This document shows, one piece after another, positions 18,158 through 27,281 of a DNA stretch of 64,000 bases (position 1 is the first letter of the stretch; every line of letters begins with the position of its first letter). The translations under genes were made by a program, and so were the position numbers. This DNA is from Lewinella sp050633125 (GTDB lineage: Bacteria; Bacteroidota; Bacteroidia; Chitinophagales; Saprospiraceae), in contig NZ_JBOEFX010000025.1 in assembly GCF_050633125.1 (NCBI RefSeq), positions 62,001 to 126,000 on the forward strand, written 5' to 3'. The notes under the pieces are model-generated. The model ran no database searches. It had not been told where the DNA came from and worked only from the letters and a program-made list of their open reading frames with translations.

Positions 18158-20450
18158 AAACGAATCACAATTCTACGGTAAGAATACATTGCTAGGACTA
18201 TTACTGGCAGGTTTGGTGTGCTTTCCGCTAACGATCAGCAGTGACTGTGGTGCTGGCTATGTTCCGTTTTATGGGTACAGCTTTATTAATCCCGAGATCA
18301 CAAAGTTTGACAGTGAACTAGCGCCTTTCTTTTTAAACTTTTCGGAAATCCACAAAGAATTTTTCAAGACGCAGCAGGAAATTTACCAGCTGGATAATGC
18401 CAAAGAATGGCAGGAACGATATTGTGAAAACGCCAACATTGCAGATATTCGCTACATCGTGTACAAGGCTTCCCGTTTCCAATTACAGGATTTGCTCATT
18501 GCTATGGAAAGCGAAACAGGAAGTGCTTCTCGACGTATAGGAGGGGCTTTAGCGAGCAACGGATGGGCTAGGTACATGGTGAAAAACAATTGCCGGGAAA
18601 CCGTCGATTATCTGATGTTTGCCAAAACTTGTGAACCTCATGCAGTGGCACCTGCCGACAGTTGGCGAGAAATCAACCGCGATGTGGTAGCGATGAGTCG
18701 CTTGATTGATGAGGCTCACGATCGCTTTTTGCGTACAGAATCCGACTACATCAAGCTGCGTTATGCTTTTCAGGCGATTCGCCTGGCACACTACAGTAAG
18801 CAATATGATAAGGTCCTGGAGTTAGTAGATTATTACCTTCCTAAAATCGATTATGATCCTTCTATTGTGGAGTATTGGATATGGGGGCACAAGGCCGGAG
18901 CACTGCAAGCATTGGGGCAAAGGCCGGAGGCTGCTTACCTTTATTCCAGAATATTTGAAAAATGCCCAGGGAAACGAGAGAGTGCTTATCGGAGTTTCCG
19001 GATAGATACCAATGAAGAGTGGGAACAGAGTCTCTTGTTGTGTAAAAGTGACCACGAGCGCGCTAACCTTTATGTGCTTCGCGCGAATAGCAACAATGCT
19101 TTACTGGTTGAGGAAATGCAGAATATCTACGCTTACGATCCTCAGCATCATGCGCTGGAAATGCTACTGGTCAGAGAGTTGCAACAATTGGAGAAAGACC
19201 TACTTGCAGAGAGTATTAATCCCTATCGAGCAAACAATGTCCGCCAACATGGTATTCCCAGGGTTTACGCCGGCGAACGGGTTATTGAACTACAAAATCA
19301 GGTGCGCAGCTGGCTCAAAGAAGGTAAACTACGGCAACCAGCGCTTTGGAAACTGGCCCAGGGCTATCTGGAAGTGTTGGCAGGCAATTACTATTTTGCA
19401 GAACGTACACTGGAGGAGGCCGATGAGATGATTGAAGACAAACACCTAAAGGAGCAGCTGTCGGTCTTTCGACTGGTTTTGGAGATTTTATCGCTCGACG
19501 AAGTAGGAGACGAAGAAGAACGGTACTTGGCCAGCTTAGGGCGGCAGTATAAATTTTATAAAAACTATCCGGATTTCCCCCGCCTGATCAATGATAAATT
19601 GCGTCTACTTTACCGCGAACAAGGTGACGACGCAAAGGCCTACTTGATGGAGTATAGCTTGGCTCAATTAAAAGCAAATCCTGACCTGGATATAGTCGAT
19701 AGATTGATTGCCTTGTGTCGTAAAGAAGAGCGCACTCGATTCGAGAAGGAATTAGTGGAATTGCAAGATGGTACCACTATCGAAAATGAATTACTGAACA
19801 TTAAATCGGCTCACCTGCTTGGACAGGGCTTTTTGGAATCTGCCCTTAAAGCAATGCAGGAAGTCACCCTCGCGGAGCAGGATAACTTTGGACAGTTTAA
19901 TCCATTTGTGCGCAGGTTCAAGGATTGTGTCAATTGCCTTCTCCCTGATACTGTGACGACCTATAACCGGGTAGAGCTGATTGAATTGATGCTAGAAATG
20001 GAGTTCGATGCTCGCGCAGCCGAGTCTGCAGATCAAGCCGCCTCTATCTATTTTGATTTGGGCGAGGCGTTCTATAACATGTCTTACTTTGGTCAGGCCT
20101 GGAAAGCGACCGATCTATTTCGCAGTAGCTCTAGTGCTGACCGTGCTTATCGCAACAAAGGGCAAGAAAACTTCTCTCATATTGGCTTACCACTGGGGAA
20201 TTATGAGAATTTTAATACCGATCGCGCCCTTCGCTATTTTGACCTAGCCCGTCGTACGGCCAAGAGTAAAGAGATACAAGTTGCCGCCGCTTATATGGCT
20301 GCCAAATGCGAACGCAATGACTTTTACACCCAGCATGAAAGAAGAACCTACGACTACTTCAGCATCATCGAAACGGATTACAAAGACACCCAGTTTTACC
20401 AGCGTATCATCAGCGAATGCCGCGATTTTCAGGCGTATCTATTGAAGTAA
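18150..20450 (+). CDS. Hypothetical large TPR-like envelope protein
   Basis: This 766-residue protein has an N-terminal hydrophobic segment (~12-30, 'LLGLLLAGLVCFPLTISSDCGAG') that acts as a signal peptide or anchor. The rest is helical and resembles degenerate tetratricopeptide repeats ('LRYAFQAIRLAHYSKQYDKVLELVDYYLPKI', 'WIWGHKAGALQALGQRPEAAYLYSRIFEKCP'). Its start overlaps the end of the preceding lipoprotein by 8 bases, so the two are likely made in fixed ratio and work together. No enzyme motif is seen. I know such pairs only as conserved unknowns of Bacteroidota (inference). Confidence 0.7.
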   Translation: MNENESQFYGKNTLLGLLLAGLVCFPLTISSDCGAGYVPFYGYSFINPEITKFDSELAPFFLNFSEIHKEFFKTQQEIYQLDNAKEWQERYCENANIADIRYIVYKASRFQLQDLLIAMESETGSASRRIGGALASNGWARYMVKNNCRETVDYLMFAKTCEPHAVAPADSWREINRDVVAMSRLIDEAHDRFLRTESDYIKLRYAFQAIRLAHYSKQYDKVLELVDYYLPKIDYDPSIVEYWIWGHKAGALQALGQRPEAAYLYSRIFEKCPGKRESAYRSFRIDTNEEWEQSLLLCKSDHERANLYVLRANSNNALLVEEMQNIYAYDPQHHALEMLLVRELQQLEKDLLAESINPYRANNVRQHGIPRVYAGERVIELQNQVRSWLKEGKLRQPALWKLAQGYLEVLAGNYYFAERTLEEADEMIEDKHLKEQLSVFRLVLEILSLDEVGDEEERYLASLGRQYKFYKNYPDFPRLINDKLRLLYREQGDDAKAYLMEYSLAQLKANPDLDIVDRLIALCRKEERTRFEKELVELQDGTTIENELLNIKSAHLLGQGFLESALKAMQEVTLAEQDNFGQFNPFVRRFKDCVNCLLPDTVTTYNRVELIELMLEMEFDARAAESADQAASIYFDLGEAFYNMSYFGQAWKATDLFRSSSSADRAYRNKGQENFSHIGLPLGNYENFNTDRALRYFDLARRTAKSKEIQVAAAYMAAKCERNDFYTQHERRTYDYFSIIETDYKDTQFYQRIISECRDFQAYLLK

Positions 20451-20529
20451 AAGGAATTCGGTGTAAAAGTTGGGTAAGTGTAAAGGTAGGCTGTTCAATC
20501 TGGCGTGATATACGCGTTACGGTTTTTAG

Positions 20530-20670
20530 CTTGAATTCACGACCCACCCCAACCCCTCCCTAGCCAGGCGAGGGGCTTCCGCATAGAACGTAAACCATTC
20601 CATAATCAAGACTTTACATACTTCAAGTTCTCCCTCCATCACTAGGGAGGGAGTTAGAGGGTGGGGCGTG
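20530..20670. repeat. Imperfect long inverted repeat in intergenic region
   Basis: cgacccaccccaacccctcc (from 20540) continuing ctag is matched about 80 bases later by its rough complement ctagggagggagttagagg (20642-20660) gtggggcgtg. The arms are ~25 bases. It looks like the ends of a small non-autonomous element or a large hairpin. Confidence 0.45.
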
Positions 20671-20834
20671 AGCATAGGCCTAAAAGCGTCTCACTCCTTT
20701 AACATCAGATTGTACAACCTAAGTGTAAAGGTTTGTGATACACGAGGAGACCGGGGACTCTTAAGGAGGGTTTTTCTTTTGGGTATTCTTCACAAATAGA
20801 GGCTAGATGTGCTCCGTAGGCCTAGTCGTGATAG

Positions 20835-21017
20835 ATGCGTAAGAATTGTATTGGCGCGCAAGGCGTAGCCTGGAGCTCGCCGCAGGGACGAGGAGGACAA
20901 GGGATAGTAACTGCTCCGCAGGGCAGGGTTTTATACCCTGCATGAAGGAGCAGTGGATAGCCCGGTGCCGATCCCGTCCCGACTAGAAAAGTCGGGATGG
21001 GAGACGGCATGGCCCCA
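20835..21017. repeat. Dispersed two-hairpin palindromic repeat, copy 2
   Basis: Same order as the copy at 55 kb: tgcgtaag, a gcgcaaggc..gcctggagctcg module, aggacaagggatagtaac, hairpin ACTGCTCC..GGAGCAGT, ggatagcccggtgccg, hairpin CCCGTCCCGACT..AGTCGGGATGGG, acggcatggcccca. It lies between a plus-strand gene and the 3' end of the RND gene. Confidence 0.75.
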
Positions 21018-21042
21018 CCTAACCATCAACAATCAACCACCT

Positions 21043-23280
21043 CTAATCTTTGATCAACCACCGAATTAACAAAGGCAGCAACAACAAGTCAGATGCGACC
21101 GCGCTAAGCAGCGTCAAGCTAATGAGTAGGCCAATGGTAACACTCGGCGGGTGCGAACTGAAAAGCATGACCATAAAGCCAAAGAAGAGAATGATACTGG
21201 TAAGAACGATGGCTTTTCCTGTTTCCTGAAACGTGAGGTGGATGGCCTCTTCGACGGGTAACCCTCTCATACGAGCGAGCTTAAACTTGCTCAAAAAGTG
21301 AATAGAATCATCGACGGCAATCCCAAAGATGACAGCGAAGACGATACTTACTCCAGCTTCTAGCTCAATGCCCAGGTAGCCGAGTAAGGCCCCCGCCAGT
21401 AAAAGCGGAATGAGATTGGGCGCAATAGAGATGAAGAGCATTCGGCCATTGCGGAAGAGCAGGGCCATCAGGAGGCTGACAATCAGAATGGCCATGCACA
21501 GGCCCGTTAACAGACTGTGGCGGATGTATTCCGCATTTTTATCAATGATAAGACCCGTTCCAGTACGCTTGACCTTGATGATATCCTGGTCGATGTTGTT
21601 TAGAATCCATTGATCGGTACGTTGACCGAAGGCTTTAATAGTGTCAGCACCAATGTCAAAGATACGGCTGGTGATACGGGCCTTGTCTTGCGTTTCATTC
21701 ACCAATACGTTGAGTTGCAGGTTGGGCACCTGGTCTGCCATTCGTCGGTAGCGTCGATACTCTCCCTCTGTTTCAGGGAGGTGGTAGGCATCGGCACGAT
21801 TGTTCGCGTGCATCTGATTCAGGCTCTTGTATATTGCCGTCACCGAGCCAATGGCCTGGATGTAAGGGAACTTATGGAGATAAGTCTCCAACTTGTCTAT
21901 CTCTTGTAATACCGGGTAGTCAGTGGCTTTATGATCTCCTTGCGTAAAAATGGCAAACTCAAGTGGGCGGAAGCCAGAAAGTTCTTTTTCGAAGAAATTA
22001 AAGTCGGCAGTAATTGGTGCGCCGGAAGGCATATTGTTGATAATATTGTAGTTGGTGGTGATACGGCTAATACCCCAAGCACATAGCACAGCAATAATGA
22101 AAGTCCCTACGGTGATGGCGCGCGAACGATTCAAGGTAAACTGGTAGGTTTTTTCCATCAGCTTTTCCCAAAAGGCCTGGCCTTTGCCGAGCTTGATGAT
22201 CTGCTCTGTTCGGAAAAAAGAAAGAGCGGCAGTCGTGAAACAAAGTACGGTCACATAAGCGATGATAACGCCAATAGCGGCATTGATACCGAAATCACGA
22301 ATAGGGATGATCTTCGAGGTCAGCAAGGTAGCAAAACCAATAGCTGTAGTTAAAGAAGTCAACAAGGTCGCCATTCCAATTTCCCGGATACTCGTCCGGA
22401 TAGCATCCTCTCGGCTGGCGCCAGCTTTGAGCTCATCAATGTATTTCGACATGATGTGAATGACATCCGATGTGCCCACGATAATCATCAAGACCGGGTA
22501 GAGTGCCGAGATGGCATTCAATTCTCGCCCTGCAGCACCAAGAAAGCCCAGAAAGAGCAAAAGCCCTAGCCCAATAGACACTACCGAGACGATAATCCCC
22601 CAAGGGCGGCGGAAGAGCAAAAACATGATCAAGCTTACCAGTATGCCCGAAACGATAGCCGAAAATGTAATTTCTCGTTTCTGCATATCCACCAACTCCC
22701 GTTGAAAGTAGGGCCGCCCCATGTAGTGAACCTCTGGAAAATTATACGTTGCCACCAGTGCTGCAAGGGCATCCATGTGCTGTTCACTGTCTGCCAGACT
22801 CATGCTACTGGTGGTCTTGAGGTAAACCATCAGGGTTGTTGCGTCGTCGTTGATGAAGTTGTGTACAAAGCGTTCATCGCCGAGTACTCGCTCACGGTCA
22901 GCAGCGTAACGAGCAGGGTCATTGCGGTGAATGACCGGGATATTGGTGATAAGGAAAGGTGTCTTAAGCGGATAGTTAAATTTGGTTAGCGACTGGCTTT
23001 CTTCCACAAAGGGGATTTCGCGCGCTTCGAGGGTAAAGTCGTGCACCTCGTTCAGGAAAGTACTGTCAAAGACGCCCTCTTCACGCACCAGCGCTACGAG
23101 CATGAAGTTGTCGTCAGCTTCAAAGTTTTCGATAAAGTCTCGAAAGAACTCCAGGTCTTCATCTCCTTCCGGGAAAAACTGCTCGAAATCGAAGCTGAAT
23201 TTCAGTTGTGTGGAGTAATAAGCACTGGCACCGGCCAGAATTGCAAACAAAATGAGAATAGGAACCCGGAAGCGAATCAT
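21043..23280 (-). CDS. RND-superfamily exporter (MMPL-type permease)
   Basis: This 745-residue protein has the duplicated RND layout: helix 1 at ~5-22 and a periplasmic loop of ~190 residues, then helices 2-6 (~205-365) with 'ISALYPVLMIIVGTSDVIHIMSKYIDE'. A second half follows with helix 7, another large loop and helices 8-12 ('VSIVFAVIFGIAVDDSIHFLSKFKLAR'). The two 'GTSD/AVDDSIH' segments match the proton-relay helices. The size fits the MMPL/HpnN-like group rather than the ~1000-residue AcrB group. It probably exports or moves lipids or hydrophobic compounds across the inner membrane. No adaptor or outer-membrane channel is adjacent, so the substrate is unknown. Confidence 0.9.
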   Translation of the reverse strand: MIRFRVPILILFAILAGASAYYSTQLKFSFDFEQFFPEGDEDLEFFRDFIENFEADDNFMLVALVREEGVFDSTFLNEVHDFTLEAREIPFVEESQSLTKFNYPLKTPFLITNIPVIHRNDPARYAADRERVLGDERFVHNFINDDATTLMVYLKTTSSMSLADSEQHMDALAALVATYNFPEVHYMGRPYFQRELVDMQKREITFSAIVSGILVSLIMFLLFRRPWGIIVSVVSIGLGLLLFLGFLGAAGRELNAISALYPVLMIIVGTSDVIHIMSKYIDELKAGASREDAIRTSIREIGMATLLTSLTTAIGFATLLTSKIIPIRDFGINAAIGVIIAYVTVLCFTTAALSFFRTEQIIKLGKGQAFWEKLMEKTYQFTLNRSRAITVGTFIIAVLCAWGISRITTNYNIINNMPSGAPITADFNFFEKELSGFRPLEFAIFTQGDHKATDYPVLQEIDKLETYLHKFPYIQAIGSVTAIYKSLNQMHANNRADAYHLPETEGEYRRYRRMADQVPNLQLNVLVNETQDKARITSRIFDIGADTIKAFGQRTDQWILNNIDQDIIKVKRTGTGLIIDKNAEYIRHSLLTGLCMAILIVSLLMALLFRNGRMLFISIAPNLIPLLLAGALLGYLGIELEAGVSIVFAVIFGIAVDDSIHFLSKFKLARMRGLPVEEAIHLTFQETGKAIVLTSIILFFGFMVMLFSSHPPSVTIGLLISLTLLSAVASDLLLLPLLIRWLIKD

Positions 23281-23310
23281 ACGTACTTTTTAATTATTTA
23301 CCGAACGGTG

Positions 23311-23318
23311 CAAACGTA
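23311..23318 (-). promoter_or_regulatory. Candidate -7 box (TACGTTTG) for the RND gene
   Basis: The minus-strand sequence TACGTTTG fits TAnnTTTG and lies about 31 bases before the ATG at 23280. A clear -33 TTTG is not seen. Confidence 0.4.
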
Positions 23319-23447
23319 CAATGGTTTAATGGAAAACACCTAATTTTTCGAAGCGATGTAATATATCCAAAATCACTTTGTAGCGGATCGGTTTCATAAA
23401 ACTGACTTGGGTTTTCCTCCGTGAAGGTTTTTGTGTAAATTTCGCTC

Positions 23448-24245
23448 ATGAATTGGACCAATGAACTTCCTACCCCACTATTACCTTTTATAGACCGTTT
23501 CCTCACGACGGAGCGTGCTTGTATTCGGTTGCAAATAAAGGATACCGCGCCTTCTCATCGCTGGCAGTCCGCAATCGGCAGTCTACAGTATTGGCCAGTA
23601 GCCGAAACATGGCCCGTTGATGAAAATGGCCGACCTTTGTTTGGTCTGGTACAGTTGAATTTGGCCGAGTTGCCTTCTTTGGAGCCATTCCCCAGCCATG
23701 GCATCCTTCAGTTTTTTGTAAACGATGATGCTTTCTGGGGAGCCAACCCCATGGACCCACATCGGCAGGATAATTTCCGAGTCATCTATCATGATGACCC
23801 TGATCCGGCTTCGACGACCTTGGTGGAGGACTTTTCCTTCCTTCCTCTTTTTGAAGACCTGCCCTTGCAGCGGAACCTCTGCTTTGCCATCACGGGCCAA
23901 GCCGATACGATGCTCTTACCACCGGACGATTACCGCTTCGATGAAGAATTAGGCGACGTTTTTCACGATTTAGGTGACGAAAAATGGGAGGTGCTACGCG
24001 CTTACCGCAAGGCCATTGGCACCGTCGGACACCGCCTCGGTGGCTATGCCGCCTTCGCTCAGGAAGACCCCCGAAGCGAAAACGATGAAGACACCCTCGA
24101 ACTCCTCCTTCAGCTAGACACCGATCCTGCTATCGGCCTGCTATGGGGCGATTATGGTGTAGCTCACTGGCTGTACAAGTCCATTTCAGAAGCACCCTCT
24201 ACCGTCGATTTTAATCAAATATGGTACGGTTGGGAAAGTAACTAG
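23448..24245 (+). CDS. YwqG/DUF1963 family protein
   Basis: This 265-residue soluble protein has the YwqG pattern: an N-terminal helix, 'IGSLQYWPVAETWPVDENGRPLFGLVQLNLAELP', 'LPSHGILQFFVNDD'-like strand ('FPSHGILQFFVND'), 'DNFRVIYHDDPD', and near the end 'HRLGGYAAFAQEDPRSENDEDTLELLLQLDTD' with 'WGDYGVAHWLY'. These are the diagnostic blocks of DUF1963. The family is cytoplasmic and of unknown function. It is transcribed divergently from the RND gene, with 167 bases between the starts. Confidence 0.9.
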   Translation: MNWTNELPTPLLPFIDRFLTTERACIRLQIKDTAPSHRWQSAIGSLQYWPVAETWPVDENGRPLFGLVQLNLAELPSLEPFPSHGILQFFVNDDAFWGANPMDPHRQDNFRVIYHDDPDPASTTLVEDFSFLPLFEDLPLQRNLCFAITGQADTMLLPPDDYRFDEELGDVFHDLGDEKWEVLRAYRKAIGTVGHRLGGYAAFAQEDPRSENDEDTLELLLQLDTDPAIGLLWGDYGVAHWLYKSISEAPSTVDFNQIWYGWESN

Positions 24246-24262
24246 GAACCCAGCCCCACTCT

Positions 24263-24432
24263 ATGTATCTATTGATGAAAAGTACCGCCTATGTGCCTAT
24301 GTGATACCCCCATGCACACTTCACAAGATAGACACAGAGCATTACACTTCTCCTAGAGGAACCTAAGCCCCACTATGTGTCTATGTGATAAAAAGTACCC
24401 GCCTATGTACCTATGTGATAAAAAACACTACC
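24263..24432. repeat. Quasi-periodic 'ctatgtgcctatgtgat' repeats
   Basis: Two ~50-base units, both starting ccccact and ending cctatgtgata (about 24253-24303 and 24370-24420), are built from the word ctatgtg repeated about every 9 bases. A third partial unit follows (cccatgtgataag). They lie between convergent genes. Confidence 0.6.
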
Positions 24433-24451
24433 CATGTGATAAGAAAAGGAC

Positions 24452-24493
24452 ATAAAAAAAACACCCGAACCACTACAAGTGATCCGGGTGTTA
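24452..24493 (-). terminator. Rho-independent terminator of rpsA
   Basis: On the minus strand AACACCCG pairs with CGGGTGTT, with an inner ATCACT/AGTGGT helix, and is followed by eight T. It begins 33 bases after the rpsA stop. Confidence 0.85.
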
Positions 24494-24526
24494 CTATTTT
24501 AGAAACACGCTTAAGCGTATCGCTGT

Positions 24527-26620
24527 TTACTCATCATCTCCACCGTCGTCAGACAACTGCTCTTTGAGCTGGCTGAACACGTCCAAGTCACCAAGCGTAT
24601 CACGCTCAACACTTGATTGTGTTTTCTTAACGGCTTTGCGAGTTTCCTGACGCTCATCGTCACGCTCTTTACGAACTTGCTCATCCGCCTCACGGCGAAT
24701 ATCGTCAAGGTAACGCAAGTGGCTCACCATGATGCGCTTGTCATCACGGTTAAACTCGATTACTTTTACAGTCAATACCTCATCAGCTTCAGCGTAAGTG
24801 CCGTCATCCTTGCGGATGTGCTTGAGGGGAGCGTATGCTTCCAGACCGTAAGGTAACTGTACGATTGCACCGCGGTCATCCTTACGTAGGATAGTAGCTT
24901 CATGGTAAGATCCTTGTGGGAATACCGTTTCGAAAGTATCCCATGGGTTTTCTTCCAGTTGCTTGTGACCCAGTGACAATTTGCGATTGTTCTTGTCAAT
25001 TTCAAGAATCATCACATCGATTTGTGCACCAACTTTCGTAAACTCACTTGGGTGGCCGTAGCGCTTAGTCCAAGAAAGGTCAGAAATGTGGATCATACCA
25101 CCGATACCATTCTCCAGTTCCACGAATACACCGTAAGGAGTAAGGTTCTTCACCTCACCGCTGTGGCGGCTGTTTTCAGGGAATCTTTCTTCAATGTTAT
25201 CCCATGGATCATCCTGTAGTTGCTTAACCGAAAGCGACATCTTACGATCTTCGCGGTCGATAGTAACCACTTTGGCTTGGTATTCTTGTCCGAGCTTGAA
25301 GTGTTCGCGGGCGTTGATTGGCTGATTGCTCCAGCTTACTTCTGAAACGTGGATCAAACCTTCTACACCAGGCTGAATTTCCAAGAATGCACCGTAGTCT
25401 TCGATATTAACGATCTTACCAGTAACGGTAGAGCCTTCGTTGATGTCTTCTGCCAATACTTCCCATGGGTGGGGTTGTAGCTGCTTAAGACCCAAAGAAA
25501 TACGCTTCTTGTTCTCGTCAAAGTCAAGTACAACAACGTTGATCTTCTGGTTCAATTCGAGTTTCTCACTTGGGTGAGAAATACGTCCCCAGCTGATGTC
25601 CGTAATGTACAACAGACCATCTACACCACCAAGGTCAAGGAATGCACCGAAGTCGGTAAGGTTTTTAACCAAACCTTCCAGTACCTGACCACGCTCAAGG
25701 CTGGCAATGATAGCTTCACGCTGCTCGGCCAAGTCGCTTTCGATAAGGGCTTTGTGAGATACAACTGCGTTTTTGATCGCTTCGTTGATCTTCACTACCT
25801 TGAACTCCATAGTCTTACCTACGTAGCTATCATAATCGATGATTGGCTTGATATCAATTTGTGAACCAGGCAAGAAGGTTTCCAAACCACCACAATCGGC
25901 GATCAGACCACCTTTGGTCTTGCTGATAACTGTACCCTTGATAACGGTACCGTTCTCGTAGCTGTCTTTGATAGACTCCCAAGCCAGCAACAATTTCGCT
26001 TTACGGCGAGAAAGTACCAACTGTCCACGAGCATCTTCCTGCTGCTCAACGTAAACACGTACGTGATCACCTACCTTAAGGTCTGGTGTGTCACGGAATT
26101 CCGATAATGGAATCAGACCGTCTGACTTGAAGTTGATGTCCAATACAACATCACCATCGTTGATAGCCGTTACTAAACCAGAAACGATTTCCATTTCTTG
26201 AATAGCAGACATCGACTCGTCAAACTGCGCCAGCATGGTTTCACGCTCGGCTTCTGTGTAGCTGTTATCGGCACGCTTGTCAATAGACCAATCAAAGTCG
26301 TCGTGAGCTTCACCAGTAGCACCAGTTGGTACCTCTACTTCAATCTCTACGTCTTCGTCTTCGTCTTCGTCAGAAGCATCCGCCGTCGCTTCAGCTACTA
26401 CTTCTTTCGTAGCCTCTACAGCAGCTTCTACCTTTTCTTCTACCGCCTCAGTCACCGCTTCAACGGTTTCTTCCACAGTTTCCGCAGCAGCTTCAGCTAC
26501 TTCTTCTACCTTTTCAACAACGGCTTCTGCCGCGTCATTTACAGTTTCAGCTACCTCCTCTGCCGGAGTGGCTTCTTCCTGCTGATTGTCCTGTTCTTCC
26601 AGGTTCTTGTCATCTAGCAT
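24527..26620 (-). CDS. rpsA: 30S ribosomal protein S1
   Basis: The 697-residue protein has six S1 (OB-fold) RNA-binding domains beginning near residues 150, 235, 320, 405, 490 and 575 ('GLVKNLTDFGAFLDLGGVDGLLYITDISW', 'GKIVNIEDYGAFLEIQPGVEGLIHVSEVSW', 'GEVKNLTPYGVFVELENGIGGMIHISDLSW'). The last is degenerate, as usual. An unusual N-terminal ~115 residues is almost only Ala, Glu, Val and Asp, ending in a run of DE pairs. Acidic tails of this type occur in Bacteroidota S1. S1 captures mRNA on the 30S subunit, important where Shine-Dalgarno sequences are weak. Its promoter and terminator are both visible, so it is transcribed alone. Confidence 0.95.
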   Translation of the reverse strand: MLDDKNLEEQDNQQEEATPAEEVAETVNDAAEAVVEKVEEVAEAAAETVEETVEAVTEAVEEKVEAAVEATKEVVAEATADASDEDEDEDVEIEVEVPTGATGEAHDDFDWSIDKRADNSYTEAERETMLAQFDESMSAIQEMEIVSGLVTAINDGDVVLDINFKSDGLIPLSEFRDTPDLKVGDHVRVYVEQQEDARGQLVLSRRKAKLLLAWESIKDSYENGTVIKGTVISKTKGGLIADCGGLETFLPGSQIDIKPIIDYDSYVGKTMEFKVVKINEAIKNAVVSHKALIESDLAEQREAIIASLERGQVLEGLVKNLTDFGAFLDLGGVDGLLYITDISWGRISHPSEKLELNQKINVVVLDFDENKKRISLGLKQLQPHPWEVLAEDINEGSTVTGKIVNIEDYGAFLEIQPGVEGLIHVSEVSWSNQPINAREHFKLGQEYQAKVVTIDREDRKMSLSVKQLQDDPWDNIEERFPENSRHSGEVKNLTPYGVFVELENGIGGMIHISDLSWTKRYGHPSEFTKVGAQIDVMILEIDKNNRKLSLGHKQLEENPWDTFETVFPQGSYHEATILRKDDRGAIVQLPYGLEAYAPLKHIRKDDGTYAEADEVLTVKVIEFNRDDKRIMVSHLRYLDDIRREADEQVRKERDDERQETRKAVKKTQSSVERDTLGDLDVFSQLKEQLSDDGGDDE

Positions 26621-26725
26621 CTAATAGAATGCTTTAAGTTAGGAATGGGGCAAATAAGTTCTTCAAAATGAAAAGCTTATAAGTTTTTTCACCATTAACC
26701 CTTGTGAATAAATTAAATTGCGGCG

Positions 26726-26756
26726 CAAAGGTAGCCTTTTGTCTACTAATAACCAA
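26726..26756 (-). promoter_or_regulatory. Promoter of rpsA
   Basis: On the minus strand TTGG (26753-26756), 19 bases, TACCTTTG (26726-26733) match the Bacteroidota consensus. The inferred leader is about 100 bases, long enough for S1 autoregulation (inference). Confidence 0.6.
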
Positions 26757-26839
26757 GCATTTATCTGGCTATTGTTCCTGGGTTTTCTTGCCTTGTCTTA
26801 TCTCCCAAAATATCCCGAAATTTGTCCCCATTCTAGCCC

Positions 26840-26882
26840 CCAAACCATCAACAATCAACCATCAACGGACAACCATCAAAAA
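26840..26882. repeat. Quasi-periodic 'accatcaacaatca' repeat abutting the MazG start codon
   Basis: The word atcaac/atcaacc recurs about every 7-8 bases and runs into the ATG at 26883. The same words occur at 21021-21040, next to the end of the RND gene. Confidence 0.5.
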
Positions 26883-27221
26883 ATGACCTTAAAAACCGCC
26901 CAACAAACTGTCGACGAGTGGATCAACACCATCGGCATCCGTTATTACAGTGAACTCACCAATACCGCCATCCTCACCGAAGAGGTAGGCGAGGTGGCCC
27001 GGCTCATGTCGCGACTCTACGGCGAGCAATCCTTCAAACGCCCCGAAGACGCCAAGCGTGCCCCGGCTCAGCTGGCCGACGAAATGGCGGATGTGCTCTT
27101 TGTCCTCATCTGCTTGGCCAACCAAACCGGCATCGACCTCACCGAAGCCCTCCGGCACAACCTGGAAAAGAAAACCAGCCGCGACAAGGATCGTCACGCT
27201 AATAATGAGAAGTTGAAGTAA
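26883..27221 (+). CDS. MazG-type nucleotide pyrophosphohydrolase
   Basis: The ATG at 26883 gives a 112-residue MazG-like domain. The longer frame upstream overlaps the rpsA promoter and repeat words. The signature of the all-alpha NTP pyrophosphatases is present: 'AILTEEVGEVARLMSRLYGE' (EExxE) and 'QLADEMADVLFVLICLANQTGIDL' (ExxD). These acids bind Mg2+ and hydrolyse (d)NTPs to NMP and pyrophosphate. The length fits the single-domain dimeric/tetrameric group close to iMazG or YpjD. It probably cleans the nucleotide pool. Divergent from rpsA. Confidence 0.92.
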   Translation: MTLKTAQQTVDEWINTIGIRYYSELTNTAILTEEVGEVARLMSRLYGEQSFKRPEDAKRAPAQLADEMADVLFVLICLANQTGIDLTEALRHNLEKKTSRDKDRHANNEKLK

Positions 27222-27281
27222 AAGGTGTGGCTTGCTTTTATGAATTGCCCAAAGGCGATTTTTGTATCAGGCAAGCAACAC

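Noticed and set aside
24263..24432. Possible CRISPR array
   Set aside because: Units are few, unequal and built from short words; no constant repeat with variable spacers and no cas genes in the window.
26198..26617. Plus-strand frame rich in Tyr, Phe, Ser and Arg
   Set aside because: It is the antisense of the Ala/Glu-rich extension of ribosomal protein S1.
26718..26882. N-terminal extension of MazG starting at 26718
   Set aside because: It would overlap the rpsA promoter and translate word repeats; the MazG domain starts right after the ATG at 26883.
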